NCBI GenBank assembly: GCA_947460825.1
Contig: CANHHA010000019.1
Location: 1 to 55,055 of the forward strand
Length of the DNA: 55,055 nucleotides
Direction: 5' to 3'
Source of the DNA: Flavobacteriales bacterium
GTDB lineage: Bacteria; Bacteroidota; Bacteroidia; Flavobacteriales_D; Crocinitomicaceae
This document shows, piece after piece, positions 25,731-34,537 of this stretch. Numbering within the stretch: position 1 is the stretch's first letter; the number at the start of each line of letters is the position of its first letter. The position numbers were made by a program, and so were the translations under genes. Under the pieces are notes generated by a model that saw nothing but the letters and a program-made list of their open reading frames with translations, did not search any database and was not told the DNA's origin.

Positions 25731-26714
25731 ATGAAAGAATTAATTGCAACATTCACCAATCAACTTGAAGAAGCCTTTGAAATTGCTTCCAAACAATCGT
25801 TTAAGGCCCCTGACCGACCAATTCATAATATTGTGATCTGTGGATTAGGTGGTTCCGGTATTGGTGCCAAGATCGTGAGCAACTGGGTTCAAAATGAAAT
25901 TGCGTTGCCAATTACCTTGGTCAATGAATACACCCTTCCCGGTTTTGTAGGTCCTAATACCTTGGTCATAGGTTCTTCTTACTCAGGGAACACGGAAGAA
26001 ACTACCATGGCCATAGATGAGGCAAAAGCAAAAGGAGCGTTTGTTTTTGGGGTTACGAGTGGAGGCAATTTGGCTAAATTTTGTTCTGAAAACGGCTATG
26101 ATTGTGTCATTGTTCCTGGCGGAAATCCACCGCGAAGCGCCTTAGCGTATTCGCTCGTTCAATTGCTTAATTACTTCAATAAACTTGGATTTATTTCAGC
26201 TAAATCCTTGGATCAAGTTAAAGCGAGTATTGGGTTAATTCGTAACAATATCCTGGAAATGGATGTAATTGCTCAAGAACTTTCCACCTATTTGTTTGGA
26301 AAAGTTGGTGTGCTTTATGGAGAAACTAAATATGAGGGTGTGATTGTACGTGCACGTCAACAGTTTAACGAGAATTCAAAATACTTGGCGTGGAATCAAG
26401 TGATTCCAGAAATGAATCACAACGAGCTTGTCGGTTGGGGTGGTGGAGACGAGCGTTTTGCCCCTGTATTCTTTAATGCGGCAGACATCCATCCAAGAAA
26501 TAAAAAACGTTTTGAAATAACGAAAGATGCTGTTTCAAAAAAATCAAACGCAGTATTTAATTTAGAAGCAAAAGGGGATTCCTTAATTGAACGATCACTG
26601 TATTTAATTCACTTGGTAGATTGGGCTTCGTACTATTTGTGTGAGCGCAATCACGCGGATATTATGGATATTGAGATTATTGATTATCTCAAAAGTGAAT
26701 TGGGCAAGATGTAA
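25731..26714 (+). CDS. Bifunctional phosphoglucose/phosphomannose isomerase
   Basis: 327-residue SIS-domain protein of the PGI/PMI family, which interconverts glucose-6-P/fructose-6-P and mannose-6-P/fructose-6-P. Visible are GLGGSGIGAKIV (first SIS domain) and GSSYSGNTEET (sugar-phosphate binding), plus NHNELVGW near the active site. This archaeal/thermophile-type enzyme is widespread in Bacteroidota and may replace or supplement canonical PGI; whether a separate pgi exists is outside the window. It is 1 base overlapped with lipB. Confidence 0.88.
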   Translation: MKELIATFTNQLEEAFEIASKQSFKAPDRPIHNIVICGLGGSGIGAKIVSNWVQNEIALPITLVNEYTLPGFVGPNTLVIGSSYSGNTEETTMAIDEAKAKGAFVFGVTSGGNLAKFCSENGYDCVIVPGGNPPRSALAYSLVQLLNYFNKLGFISAKSLDQVKASIGLIRNNILEMDVIAQELSTYLFGKVGVLYGETKYEGVIVRARQQFNENSKYLAWNQVIPEMNHNELVGWGGGDERFAPVFFNAADIHPRNKKRFEITKDAVSKKSNAVFNLEAKGDSLIERSLYLIHLVDWASYYLCERNHADIMDIEIIDYLKSELGKM

Positions 26715-27409
26715 TGAACCGTCCCAAGGTTAAATACCATCCCTTAGGTAGTGTTGATTATAAAGAAACTTGGGATTATCAAGAGACTTTATTCAATGCA
26801 CTAATTTCCAGCAAACAGCAAGGTGGATCAGCTTTATTAAGTCACTTGATAACCTGTGAACACCCTCACGTATTTACCCTGGGTAAGAGTGGTAAAAAAG
26901 ATCATTTATTAGCGGATGAGGCTTCTTTAACAAAAATAGAAGCTAAATTCTATCAGATTAATAGGGGAGGAGACATTACGTATCATGGTCCTGGCCAGTT
27001 AGTAGTATATCCAATTTTGGATTTAGACCAGTTTTTCACGGATATTCACAAGTATATGAGGTTCTTGGAAGAGGCTGTGATTCTTACCTTGGCGGATTTT
27101 GGAATGATGGGTCATCGAATTGAAGGACTTACGGGTGTTTGGATTGATTTAGAAAAACCAAGAAAGATCGCAGCATTTGGCGTTAAAAGTTCCCGTTGGG
27201 TGACCATGCATGGGATTGGTTTTAATGTAAATACGGATTTAGCATATTTTGATCAAATTATTCCTTGTGGAATTTCGGATAAGAAAGTTACCTCCATGAA
27301 ACATGAATTAGGATTTGCCCTGAATATGGATGATGTCACCTCGCGATTAGTTGGCCATTTAGGGGAGTTATTTGATTTTGATTTAATAGTAGACGATGAA
27401 ACTAAGTGA
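26714..27409 (+). CDS. lipB: Octanoyltransferase (lipoyl(octanoyl) transferase)
   Basis: Transfers octanoate from acyl carrier protein to apo-lipoyl domains in lipoate synthesis. 231 residues; RGGDITYHGPGQ (substrate pocket), the catalytic Lys in KIAAFGVKSSRW and the thioester Cys in IIPCGI are all present. Its TAATG junction with the isomerase gene indicates coupling. The 3' end overlaps the next gene by 14 bp. lipA is not in the window. Confidence 0.95.
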   Translation: MNRPKVKYHPLGSVDYKETWDYQETLFNALISSKQQGGSALLSHLITCEHPHVFTLGKSGKKDHLLADEASLTKIEAKFYQINRGGDITYHGPGQLVVYPILDLDQFFTDIHKYMRFLEEAVILTLADFGMMGHRIEGLTGVWIDLEKPRKIAAFGVKSSRWVTMHGIGFNVNTDLAYFDQIIPCGISDKKVTSMKHELGFALNMDDVTSRLVGHLGELFDFDLIVDDETK

Positions 27410-27797
27410 ACTTATACCGAACGTAGAAGGAATTGAATTAGCGGTTGTGTTAGAGAATGATACCCCGGAGTATGCAGTTTACTTACATAATGCAAAAGAA
27501 GACATAATCGAAGGAATAATAATCACAAGTGTTGGCTACGGTGAAAATCCAACAACAGGAGAGAAAATTAAAACGGCAACTTTAAGGCATTCGCTTGAAG
27601 TAATGCTGCCTAATGAGGTGGCGAAAATAGAGTTGATTGTTCCAGAGGTTTTTGGACTTTACAACGAATATTGGGTCAGTTTTTGGATTAACGATGCCTT
27701 ATTTGATAAAAAGTTCTTATTCCTGCCAGATGCTATTCATGCGGATAAATTGACTATGTTGGATTCCTTCGGAAAACTTGGAGTTCTGATTAGCTAG
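27396..27797 (+). CDS. Hypothetical protein, unknown function
   Basis: 133 residues, no signal peptide, mixed alpha/beta with several acidic patches; no family recognised. It begins inside the last 14 bp of lipB and overlaps the convergent thioredoxin gene by 8 bp. ATG start and normal composition support that it is real. Its coupling to lipB may be incidental. Confidence 0.6.
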   Translation: MKLSELIPNVEGIELAVVLENDTPEYAVYLHNAKEDIIEGIIITSVGYGENPTTGEKIKTATLRHSLEVMLPNEVAKIELIVPEVFGLYNEYWVSFWINDALFDKKFLFLPDAIHADKLTMLDSFGKLGVLIS

Positions 27798-28077
27798 TTA
27801 GCGTTACTAGTTCTGGTAAGGGAATCACACCGCTTTTTCTCCAAATCTGTTTTCCGTTTTTATAATAGATAAGCGTAGGAACGCCACGTATACCTAGTTG
27901 AGCGGCAATGGCCGGATTTTTATCTACATCAATTTTAAGGACTCTTACCGCTTGACCTTTCTTTGTTTTTAATTGATCTAAAATCGGACCCATAGTTTTA
28001 CATGGTCCACACCAAGTAGCATGAAAATCCACTAAAGTTGGTGTTTCACCTTTAGTGATATCATTGAACTTTCCCAT
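27790..28077 (-). CDS. Thioredoxin
   Basis: Cytoplasmic thioredoxin of 95 residues with active-site ATWCGPCKTMGP (about 20-31), conserved Asp after the third strand (KIDVDKNP) and cis-Pro in IRGVPTLIYYKNG. It is slightly short, with a truncated last helix. It reduces disulfides of target proteins. A TAnnTTTG motif ends 4 nt before the ATG. The name trxA is not assigned because another thioredoxin could be the main one. Confidence 0.92.
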   Translation of the reverse strand: MGKFNDITKGETPTLVDFHATWCGPCKTMGPILDQLKTKKGQAVRVLKIDVDKNPAIAAQLGIRGVPTLIYYKNGKQIWRKSGVIPLPELVTLTS

Positions 28078-28081
28078 AACA

Positions 28082-28089
28082 CAAAAGTA
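28082..28089 (-). promoter_or_regulatory. TAnnTTTG -7-like motif 4 nt from thioredoxin ATG
   Basis: Minus-strand TACTTTTG, then TGTT and the ATG. A near-leaderless transcript is implied if it is a promoter. Confidence 0.4.
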
Positions 28090-28124
28090 GCAGCTTTTCT
28101 AAAGCTTGAATGTAACCTAGGGCA

Positions 28125-28153
28125 CAAAAAAAGGCGACCGAGGCCGCCTTTTT
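28125..28153 (-). terminator. Intrinsic terminator after the Ig-like lipoprotein gene
   Basis: On the minus strand an A run and GGCG arm pair with CGCC followed by a T run of 8. It lies 18 bp beyond the stop of the lipoprotein gene and upstream of the thioredoxin promoter, so it separates the two transcripts. Confidence 0.75.
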
Positions 28154-28170
28154 CTATAAAATAGAATCTT

Positions 28171-28878
28171 TTATTGCTTGTCGTAAATCGCCATACACGT
28201 ACCTGTACCGCCAATTAACGGCGCGTTGTTGTCGTATGTATAGGTGATTTGTATTTGAGTTCCTGTTTCATTCATTGCTCCTGTTCCAGAAAAAGTAACA
28301 TCACCAATGGTAATATTAATAGTTTGGTTTGGTATTGTAATCGCTGCTCCATTAATGGTTCCTGTTGCCGTTCCGCCTACTAAATTGAAGAAGTTTTCAA
28401 TATTCACTGCACTAGCACTTCCACCAGCCGTTATGCTTGGTGAAGCCGATAATGGAAATTGTGTTCCACTGCATGTAGTTGTCATAGCCCAAGATACTCC
28501 AGTCCAATTCTCTGCACCAATGACCACATCTACGCGACGTTTCGCCGTAGAAGTTCCATTTGTGTTTGTTGCGGCATAGTTTACATAGTATGTGCCAACA
28601 GTAGAAGAATCAACTTGATTGTCTGTTGTTACAGCCACGGCTGATCCATCTTTATTGGTTGCTGTGGCTCCGGCATCGGTGTATGAAGCACTTACGTTTA
28701 TGGTTACTTGTGCTGCTCCATTTAAGGTTAGAAATGGCTTGTAAAGGCATGTGCCATCGTCTTTTTTAGCCTTTGAATTGAAATTTACAGCGCCATTGTC
28801 TGTACATCCTTTTTTCTTGCATGAAGTAATACTAACTACTCCAATTCCAAGCATTAATAATAAAAACGTTTTTTTCAT
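28171..28878 (-). CDS. Putative lipoprotein with Ig-like (DUF5011-type) domain
   Basis: 235 residues from the ATG of MKKTFLLLM. Lipoprotein signal ending SITSC (Cys20), then a cysteine motif of the form GCTDNGAVNFN...DDGTCLY, an Ig-like domain resembling DUF5011/HYR-type (about 50-110, with ASYTDAGATATNKDG), and a beta-rich C-terminal part (about 120-235). It is expected on the outer membrane or surface. Upstream in-frame codons lie across the recA terminator and are not coding. It is flanked by terminators on both sides, so it is monocistronic. Confidence 0.8.
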   Translation of the reverse strand: MKKTFLLLMLGIGVVSITSCKKKGCTDNGAVNFNSKAKKDDGTCLYKPFLTLNGAAQVTINVSASYTDAGATATNKDGSAVAVTTDNQVDSSTVGTYYVNYAATNTNGTSTAKRRVDVVIGAENWTGVSWAMTTTCSGTQFPLSASPSITAGGSASAVNIENFFNLVGGTATGTINGAAITIPNQTINITIGDVTFSGTGAMNETGTQIQITYTYDNNAPLIGGTGTCMAIYDKQ

Positions 28879-28904
28879 AAGAGTTTTTTTTGTTGTGTAA
28901 ATAT

Positions 28905-28934
28905 AAAAAAAAGGCGGTGATTTCACCGCCTTTT
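28905..28934 (-). terminator. recA intrinsic terminator
   Basis: GGCGGTGA (28913-28920) and TCACCGCC (28923-28930) form an 8-bp stem with a very short loop; on the minus strand a run of 8 T follows. It starts about 17 bp past the recA stop. Confidence 0.85.
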
Positions 28935-28950
28935 CCTCAAAGAATTGCAA

Positions 28951-29976
28951 TTACTCTTGCAAAACAGTTTGTGTTCCGCTGGTTAAAGCGTGCTTGATTT
29001 TAGTTTCAAGTTCTTCGCAGAGTTCTGGATTATCCAGTAAAATGGACTTAATAGAATCCCGCCCTTGTCCAAGACGAGTTTCACCATACGAAAACCAAGA
29101 ACCACTTTTCTTTAGAATATTTAATTCAACCCCTAAGTCGATGATTTCCCCAACTTTAGAGATACCCTCACCGTAGAGTATGTCAAATTCCGCTTTTCTA
29201 AACGGAGGAGCTACTTTGTTTTTTACCACTTTTACTTTCACGCGATTACCAACGATTTCTTCTCCATCCTTGATTTGGGTTGATTTACGAATATCCAAGC
29301 GAATTGAAGCATAGAATTTCAGGGCATTTCCACCGGTTGTGGTTTCGGGGTTTCCAAACATAACGCCAATTTTATCCCGTAATTGGTTGATAAAAATACA
29401 ACAACATCCAGCTTTATTAATAGAGGAGGTGAGTTTACGAAGTGCTTTCGACATAAGTCGTGCTTGTAATCCCATTTGAGAATCACCCATTTCTCCTTCA
29501 ATTTCTGCCTTTGGTGTTAAGGCGGCTACAGAATCTATGACAATTAAATCAATCGCTCCGGAACGAATGAGATTATCTGTAATTTCTAAGGCTTGTTCGC
29601 CATTATCGGGTTGTGAGATTAGTAAGTTCGCGATATCCACCCCAAGTTTTTGAGCGTAAAATTGATCAAAGGCATGCTCTGCATCAATGAATGCGGCAAT
29701 ACCCCCTTGCTTTTGAACTTCGGCAATGGCATGAATCGCGAGGGTTGTTTTACCGGATGATTCTGGACCATATATTTCTACAACCCGCCCTTTTGGATAT
29801 CCATTAATTCCGAGTGCAAGATCTAGCGTGAGCGATCCAGTAGGGATGACATCCACTTTTTCTACGGGATTATCGCCTAATTTCATCACGGCGCCTTTGC
29901 CAAATGTTTTATCTAATTTCTCCATTGTAAGTTGGAGTGCTTTTAATTTTTCTGCGTGCAATTCTTTATTTGCCAT
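28951..29976 (-). CDS. recA: Recombinase A
   Basis: 341-residue RecA: central recombinase for homologous repair. Walker A GPESSGKT (70-77), Walker [13 protein letters not shown], the L1 and L2 DNA-binding loops ([15 protein letters not shown] and [15 protein letters not shown]) and the C-terminal domain are intact. A perfect inverted repeat with 10-bp arms lies 37 nt upstream of the ATG (see separate entry), a candidate repressor site. A strong terminator follows the gene. Confidence 0.98.
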   Translation of the reverse strand: MANKELHAEKLKALQLTMEKLDKTFGKGAVMKLGDNPVEKVDVIPTGSLTLDLALGINGYPKGRVVEIYGPESSGKTTLAIHAIAEVQKQGGIAAFIDAEHAFDQFYAQKLGVDIANLLISQPDNGEQALEITDNLIRSGAIDLIVIDSVAALTPKAEIEGEMGDSQMGLQARLMSKALRKLTSSINKAGCCCIFINQLRDKIGVMFGNPETTTGGNALKFYASIRLDIRKSTQIKDGEEIVGNRVKVKVVKNKVAPPFRKAEFDILYGEGISKVGEIIDLGVELNILKKSGSWFSYGETRLGQGRDSIKSILLDNPELCEELETKIKHALTSGTQTVLQE

Positions 29977-30012
29977 GTTTAATAAGTTTTATGAGTACAA
30001 AATTCGGACGGT

Positions 30013-30035
30013 TAAACGTAAACGATTTACGTTTA
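30013..30035. promoter_or_regulatory. Perfect palindrome upstream of recA (candidate operator)
   Basis: Two exactly complementary 10-bp arms, TAAACGTAAA and TTTACGTTTA, separated by CGA. It overlaps the stop codon of the peroxiredoxin gene and sits 37 nt from the recA ATG. No T tract follows on the minus strand, so it does not look like an intrinsic terminator. A weak promoter-like GAATTTTG lies between it and recA, placing the palindrome over the -33 region. Position and symmetry fit an SOS-type or other repressor site; identity of the regulator is unknown. Confidence 0.55.
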
Positions 30036-30497
30036 TTGATTTTCTTTGAAAAAATTTATAATTTCTTCTGCGTGATTTTTTGTGTTTGGTTTTTCAATCA
30101 CTTTTACTAAGATTCCATTGACATCGAAAAGAAAGCTCGTTCTATGGATTCCGTCGTATTTCTTCCCCATAAATTGTTTAGGGCCCCATACACCAAAGGC
30201 TTCTATAATTGATCGCTCAGGGTCAGATATCAGGGTAAATGGAAGGGAGTATTTAGTGCTAAATTTTTGATGTGCATTCACGGAGTCTGCACTAATACCG
30301 ATTACCCGTATTCCTTCATTCTCCAAAACTTGCTCTCCATCACGAATGCTGCATGCTTGAGCTGTACAGCCTGGCGTATCGTCTTTTGGATAAAAATAAA
30401 TAGCCGTTCGAGTTCCAAGATGCGCGCGAAGAGAAACGTCTTCCCCTAATTGATTTTTCCCGTGTAAATCTGGGATGTGTGATCCAATGGTTAACAT
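30033..30497 (-). CDS. bcp: Thioredoxin-dependent peroxiredoxin, BCP/PrxQ type
   Basis: 154-residue peroxiredoxin that reduces hydroperoxides with thioredoxin. Peroxidatic Cys44 in DDTPGCTAQACS, with a resolving Cys49 five residues later as in E. coli BCP; the GISADS and LISDPE motifs follow. Length is typical. It lies upstream of recA on the same strand, its stop codon inside the palindrome described above. Its own upstream region contains a second, smaller inverted repeat. Confidence 0.93.
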   Translation of the reverse strand: MLTIGSHIPDLHGKNQLGEDVSLRAHLGTRTAIYFYPKDDTPGCTAQACSIRDGEQVLENEGIRVIGISADSVNAHQKFSTKYSLPFTLISDPERSIIEAFGVWGPKQFMGKKYDGIHRTSFLFDVNGILVKVIEKPNTKNHAEEIINFFKENQ

Positions 30498-30515
30498 AGT
30501 TACGTGTTTAATGAT

Positions 30516-30541
30516 AAAAAACTAATCAAAAATACTGATTA
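30516..30541 (-). terminator. Weak AT-rich terminator candidate after M1 peptidase
   Basis: On the minus strand TAATCA and TGATTA arms with a 7-nt loop are followed by G then six T. The stem is short and AT-rich, so it would be a weak terminator about 58 bp beyond the aminopeptidase stop. Confidence 0.35.
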
Positions 30542-30598
30542 AAATAATATCAAAACACGTTTTGTTAAAAAATGTTCAGCTCAACCAATAATTTCGGC

Positions 30599-33244
30599 TT
30601 ATTTTTCTTCAACCTCCTCCGTTTCTGTAAAGACAGATAGGCGCTTATATAAATCCTCTAATTTTTCTTTTTTATTGGTTAAGGTCTTGATGCTTGCGTT
30701 ATCTGCTTGTGGATTAAGGGTTTCAATTTCTGTACCTATTTGTTCACTTTCTTCACTAAGAACAGCCATAAAGCGTTCAACGATTAGGTCGTAATACCAC
30801 CCGGTATATTTGTTTCCGTGTGATTTAACGTAACTTAATATGTCTTCACTGTTTACCATGGCATCACTTCCTTTTCGAAGTACAAAATAGGCATAAGCAA
30901 GAAGTGTTCTAAGCTTATTATAATCCGTTACTTTCGTGGACTTAATCAGATTCTCAATAAACGTTAAATCCGTAGTGTTGCCATATTCGCCCATGATTTC
31001 TGCCGCTCCCACTTGCAATTCAATTTCCTCAGCACTGCTCAATTCACGCGCTAGTGTCAATGCCTGAACCGTATCAATTTCTTTAAGTTCATTTAACGCG
31101 TTGCCCAGTACCATGAGGGAGCTATCTTGTTTAAGCACCCGGCGAATGATTGCGATGGCTTCATTATCTTCTAAGGTTGATAAGGCGCTTACCGCCGCAT
31201 TTCTAACCTTGGATTTAGGGTCGCTTTCGATGATTTTCTTCAGGGATGATCTATATGACGGTTGTTTAACGGCATCTTCTACATCTTTCAAGTACCCTAG
31301 AGCTTCCGCGCGAACTCCCCAGAAATTAGCATTTAAAGCATTTACAAGAATGGCGGTTTTCTCCGGATCGGTTGATTTGGCGATGTGTTTTAGCGCTGTT
31401 GATTTAGCTCGGAATTTATCAGCGTTATTTAATTGATGTATATACTGTGCCGTTGGTTTTTCTTCATATACTTTGGCTAGCAATATTTGTTCTTCGTCCA
31501 ACAATACATTCGCTATTTTCCCTATGAACGGAAAGGTAAATTGTTGGTTAGCACTATCCAGTACCACAGAATAACTATGTTTACCCGTCTCATCCCACAA
31601 GGCAATTTTTACCGGTAATCTAAATATATTAAACGATTGCGCCTGCTGAATACGGAGCGTTACGGTTTGCTGTTCTTGGTTTATCTCTTGTTCCGTAAAA
31701 ACAACGGGATGTCCTTTCCCTAAAAACCATTGATTAAAAAACCAATTGAGATCCTCTCCGCTAACTTCTTCCATGGCTAAACGCAGGTTGTGAACTTCAG
31801 CGCTTTTGTATGCATTCGAAGTAAGGTATGTATTCAATCCTTGAAAAAAGGCATCGTCTCCCAAATGATTTCTCAACATATGAAGAATTCTACCTCCTTT
31901 ATTATATGAATGCCCGTCAAACATCTCTTCCTTATCCGTATAATAAAAGTTAATCAAATCATGGTAACTACCTGATTGATAGTAACCGTTTGCTTCATCA
32001 ATGGCGTTGTAATCTGCCTCATCAATTCCGTATTCATATTCATCCCACAAGTATTGAGAATAGTTTGCAAAAGACTCATTTAATGGAAGGTTTGCCCAAG
32101 ATTCGCACGTTACTAAGTCGCCAAACCAATGGTGAAATAACTCATGGGCAATGGTAGATTCATCGTTGCCATCAATTAACTCCCGTTTGGTTTTATACAC
32201 ATAGTCTCCAAAAATTACTGCTCCTGTATTTTCCATCGCTCCGGAAACATAGTCTCGCACCACGATTTCTGAGTATTTATCCCAAGGGTATTCAACTCCC
32301 AGTTTATTGGAAAAAAACTTGATCATCTTTGGGGTCTTACCAAAAATTGCCTTAGCATCATTTTCATATTCAGCTTCAACATAGTAATTAACCTCAATTT
32401 TCTTCCCATCCCCTAGGGTATACGAATCTTTCACTACCTTGAATTCGCCAACAGCCAACATAAATAAATACGGCGCATGCGGGAGGTCTTGTTTCCAATA
32501 ATCGGTTCTTGTGCCATCCGTATTTTTCTTTGATGAAATTAATTTTCCATTAGAAAGCGTGGTGTATTTATTGTCTACCGTTAAAAGTACTTCTTGAGAA
32601 GATTTCATGTTTGGTGCATCTATCGTAGGAAACCAAACCGAGTTGGCTTCTGTTTCTCCTTGGGTCCACAATTGAGTCATTTTCCCCTTTTCTTCCCCTT
32701 TAGGATTAATAAAATACAAGCCTTTATCGGATGTGATTGCAGCACTTCCGGAAGTTTCTCGTTCCTCTGGTTTTGCAATATAATCAATGGTCAATGTAAT
32801 GAGCTCATCTTTTTTATAGGATTTCCCCAAATAAACAGTCAAAACATTTCCATCCGAATAGTCATATGACAATTCCCTTCCAGCGTGTGTTACCGATTTA
32901 ATTTCCATTCCTTTAGCATCCAATACCACACTATCAAGTTCATAGATATGGGGTTTCATGCTTAGGGTTGCTTTACCGTTTAATTGCGAATCCTTCCAAT
33001 TTAAATTGGCTTCAATTTTCGTATGTACTAAGTCAACAAATCGTTGACGAGATGCATTATAGCTTGGTTCAGCATATTCTTCAAAATCACCTTCATTGAA
33101 ATCTCCCCAATCAAAGGTGGAATCTATGTTGTAGTCTTCACTTGATGCTTCTGACTCAACCAATTCTTCCGGCGGACCCATTGGACTCACGGAACAAGAA
33201 GCTAACAGCACTAGGGATATAAACCAAAACCACTTCATTTTCAT
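30599..33244 (-). CDS. M1 family metallopeptidase lipoprotein
   Basis: 881-residue gluzincin aminopeptidase. A lipoprotein signal ends LLASC, followed by an unusually acidic 40-residue linker (about 14 D/E), the N-terminal beta domain (about 70-280), the GAMEN exopeptidase motif (about 335-339), zinc motif HELFH (about 367-371) with the second ligand Glu about 19 residues later (NESFANY), and a C-terminal HEAT-like helical region (about 600-860). It likely trims peptides in the periplasm or outside. Start: ATG at 33244; a second ATG 6 nt in is equally possible. Confidence 0.93.
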   Translation of the reverse strand: MKMKWFWFISLVLLASCSVSPMGPPEELVESEASSEDYNIDSTFDWGDFNEGDFEEYAEPSYNASRQRFVDLVHTKIEANLNWKDSQLNGKATLSMKPHIYELDSVVLDAKGMEIKSVTHAGRELSYDYSDGNVLTVYLGKSYKKDELITLTIDYIAKPEERETSGSAAITSDKGLYFINPKGEEKGKMTQLWTQGETEANSVWFPTIDAPNMKSSQEVLLTVDNKYTTLSNGKLISSKKNTDGTRTDYWKQDLPHAPYLFMLAVGEFKVVKDSYTLGDGKKIEVNYYVEAEYENDAKAIFGKTPKMIKFFSNKLGVEYPWDKYSEIVVRDYVSGAMENTGAVIFGDYVYKTKRELIDGNDESTIAHELFHHWFGDLVTCESWANLPLNESFANYSQYLWDEYEYGIDEADYNAIDEANGYYQSGSYHDLINFYYTDKEEMFDGHSYNKGGRILHMLRNHLGDDAFFQGLNTYLTSNAYKSAEVHNLRLAMEEVSGEDLNWFFNQWFLGKGHPVVFTEQEINQEQQTVTLRIQQAQSFNIFRLPVKIALWDETGKHSYSVVLDSANQQFTFPFIGKIANVLLDEEQILLAKVYEEKPTAQYIHQLNNADKFRAKSTALKHIAKSTDPEKTAILVNALNANFWGVRAEALGYLKDVEDAVKQPSYRSSLKKIIESDPKSKVRNAAVSALSTLEDNEAIAIIRRVLKQDSSLMVLGNALNELKEIDTVQALTLARELSSAEEIELQVGAAEIMGEYGNTTDLTFIENLIKSTKVTDYNKLRTLLAYAYFVLRKGSDAMVNSEDILSYVKSHGNKYTGWYYDLIVERFMAVLSEESEQIGTEIETLNPQADNASIKTLTNKKEKLEDLYKRLSVFTETEEVEEK

Positions 33245-33302
33245 AGACAATGTATTTTATTTACAAATCTGCTTATTTATTTTGATTCATACGTGTGTTT
33301 TA

Positions 33303-33335
33303 TTGATTTTAAGCAAAATTTATTTAATAGTTTTG
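33303..33335 (+). promoter_or_regulatory. Promoter of pgk (TTG / TAnnTTTG)
   Basis: TTG (33303-33305), 22-bp spacer and TAGTTTTG (33328-33335), ending 17 nt before the pgk ATG. Both elements and spacing fit the Bacteroidota consensus. Confidence 0.5.
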
Positions 33336-33352
33336 GACTCAAATTAGCTGCA

Positions 33353-34537
33353 ATGAAGGGTATAAATTCATATGATTTTCAAGGGAAGCGTGCAATTGTT
33401 CGTGTTGACTTTAATGTCCCTTTAGATAAAACCACTAATCTTGTTCTAGATGATAAGCGAATTCGCGCAGCAATACCCACGATAAAGCATATTTTATCGC
33501 ATGGAGGCTCCGTTATTTTATTGTCTCATTTTGGACGACCTAAACATGGTCCCGAAGAAAAATTTTCCCTGAGGCAGATTGTAGGGGTGGTTTCTGAATT
33601 ACTTTCTTGTCCGGTGATCTTTTGTGAGGATTTTAATGAGGCTTCTTCTCGCGCTGCAGCCTTGATTTCAGGTGAAGTAATGTTGTTAGAAAATGTGCGT
33701 TTTCATCCGGGAGAGACGCAAGGTGATTTGCATTTTGCGTCTCTGCTCGCTTCCTTAGGAAATTGTTATGTAAATGATGCCTTTGGTTCAGCGCATCGAG
33801 CGCACGCAAGTACGACACAAATCGCTTCCTTTTTTCCGAATGATCGAATGATGGGTTTTTTGATGGAAGCGGAACTCTTGAATGCAACACGGATATTAAA
33901 AACCCCAACAAGGCCCTTTACAGCCATAGTAGGAGGGGCAAAAGTATCCGATAAAGTACTCATTATCGAAAATTTACTACACATTGCTTCTGATATCATT
34001 ATTGGTGGTGGAATGGCGTATACTTTCGCAAAAGCTCAGGGGGGTGAAATTGGCAATTCCTTGTTTGAAGCGGATCGAATCGATACCGTGTTGTATATTT
34101 TTAAAAAGGCGAAGGAATTGGGTGTTTCTATTCATCTTCCCGTGGACAGTGTGGCGGCTGATTCGTTCGCCGAGGATGCACTCACTCAAACCGTTGATAC
34201 CCACCATATTCCTGAGGGATGGATGGGTCTTGACATTGGTCCGGCATCAATCCAACAGTTTAAAGAGGTCATTTTAAGCAGTAAAACAATTTTGTGGAAT
34301 GGTCCAATGGGAGTTTTTGAATGGAGTTCTTTTGCCCGAGGAACCCATGAAATTGCTTTATCTGTCGCTACCGCGACGGAGCAAGGGGCTTTTTCTTTAA
34401 TCGGCGGGGGAGATAGCGCAGCGGCAATCGCTAAATTTGGTTTAGCCAATCGTGTGAGTTACATTAGTACTGGGGGAGGGGCCTTATTGGAATTATTTGA
34501 AGGAAAAACCCTACCAGGAATAAATGCCTTGGATTAA
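33353..34537 (+). CDS. pgk: Phosphoglycerate kinase
   Basis: Glycolytic enzyme that transfers phosphate between 1,3-bisphosphoglycerate and ADP. 394 residues; RVDFNVPLD (substrate Arg/Asp), LLSHFGRPK, LENVRFHPGE, the NDAFGSAHRAHAS loop, the hinge, GGGDSAAA nucleotide loop and TGGGALLELFEGK are all present. The ATG fits the family start; a GTG 60 nt upstream would only add an unusual extension across the promoter. It converges on gap with a 4-bp overlap. Confidence 0.97.
   Translation: MKGINSYDFQGKRAIVRVDFNVPLDKTTNLVLDDKRIRAAIPTIKHILSHGGSVILLSHFGRPKHGPEEKFSLRQIVGVVSELLSCPVIFCEDFNEASSRAAALISGEVMLLENVRFHPGETQGDLHFASLLASLGNCYVNDAFGSAHRAHASTTQIASFFPNDRMMGFLMEAELLNATRILKTPTRPFTAIVGGAKVSDKVLIIENLLHIASDIIIGGGMAYTFAKAQGGEIGNSLFEADRIDTVLYIFKKAKELGVSIHLPVDSVAADSFAEDALTQTVDTHHIPEGWMGLDIGPASIQQFKEVILSSKTILWNGPMGVFEWSSFARGTHEIALSVATATEQGAFSLIGGGDSAAAIAKFGLANRVSYISTGGGALLELFEGKTLPGINALD

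Noticed and set aside
27790-28153. Thioredoxin transcribed together with the Ig-like lipoprotein
   Set aside because: A GC-rich hairpin with a T run separates them, and a TAnnTTTG motif lies right before the thioredoxin ATG.
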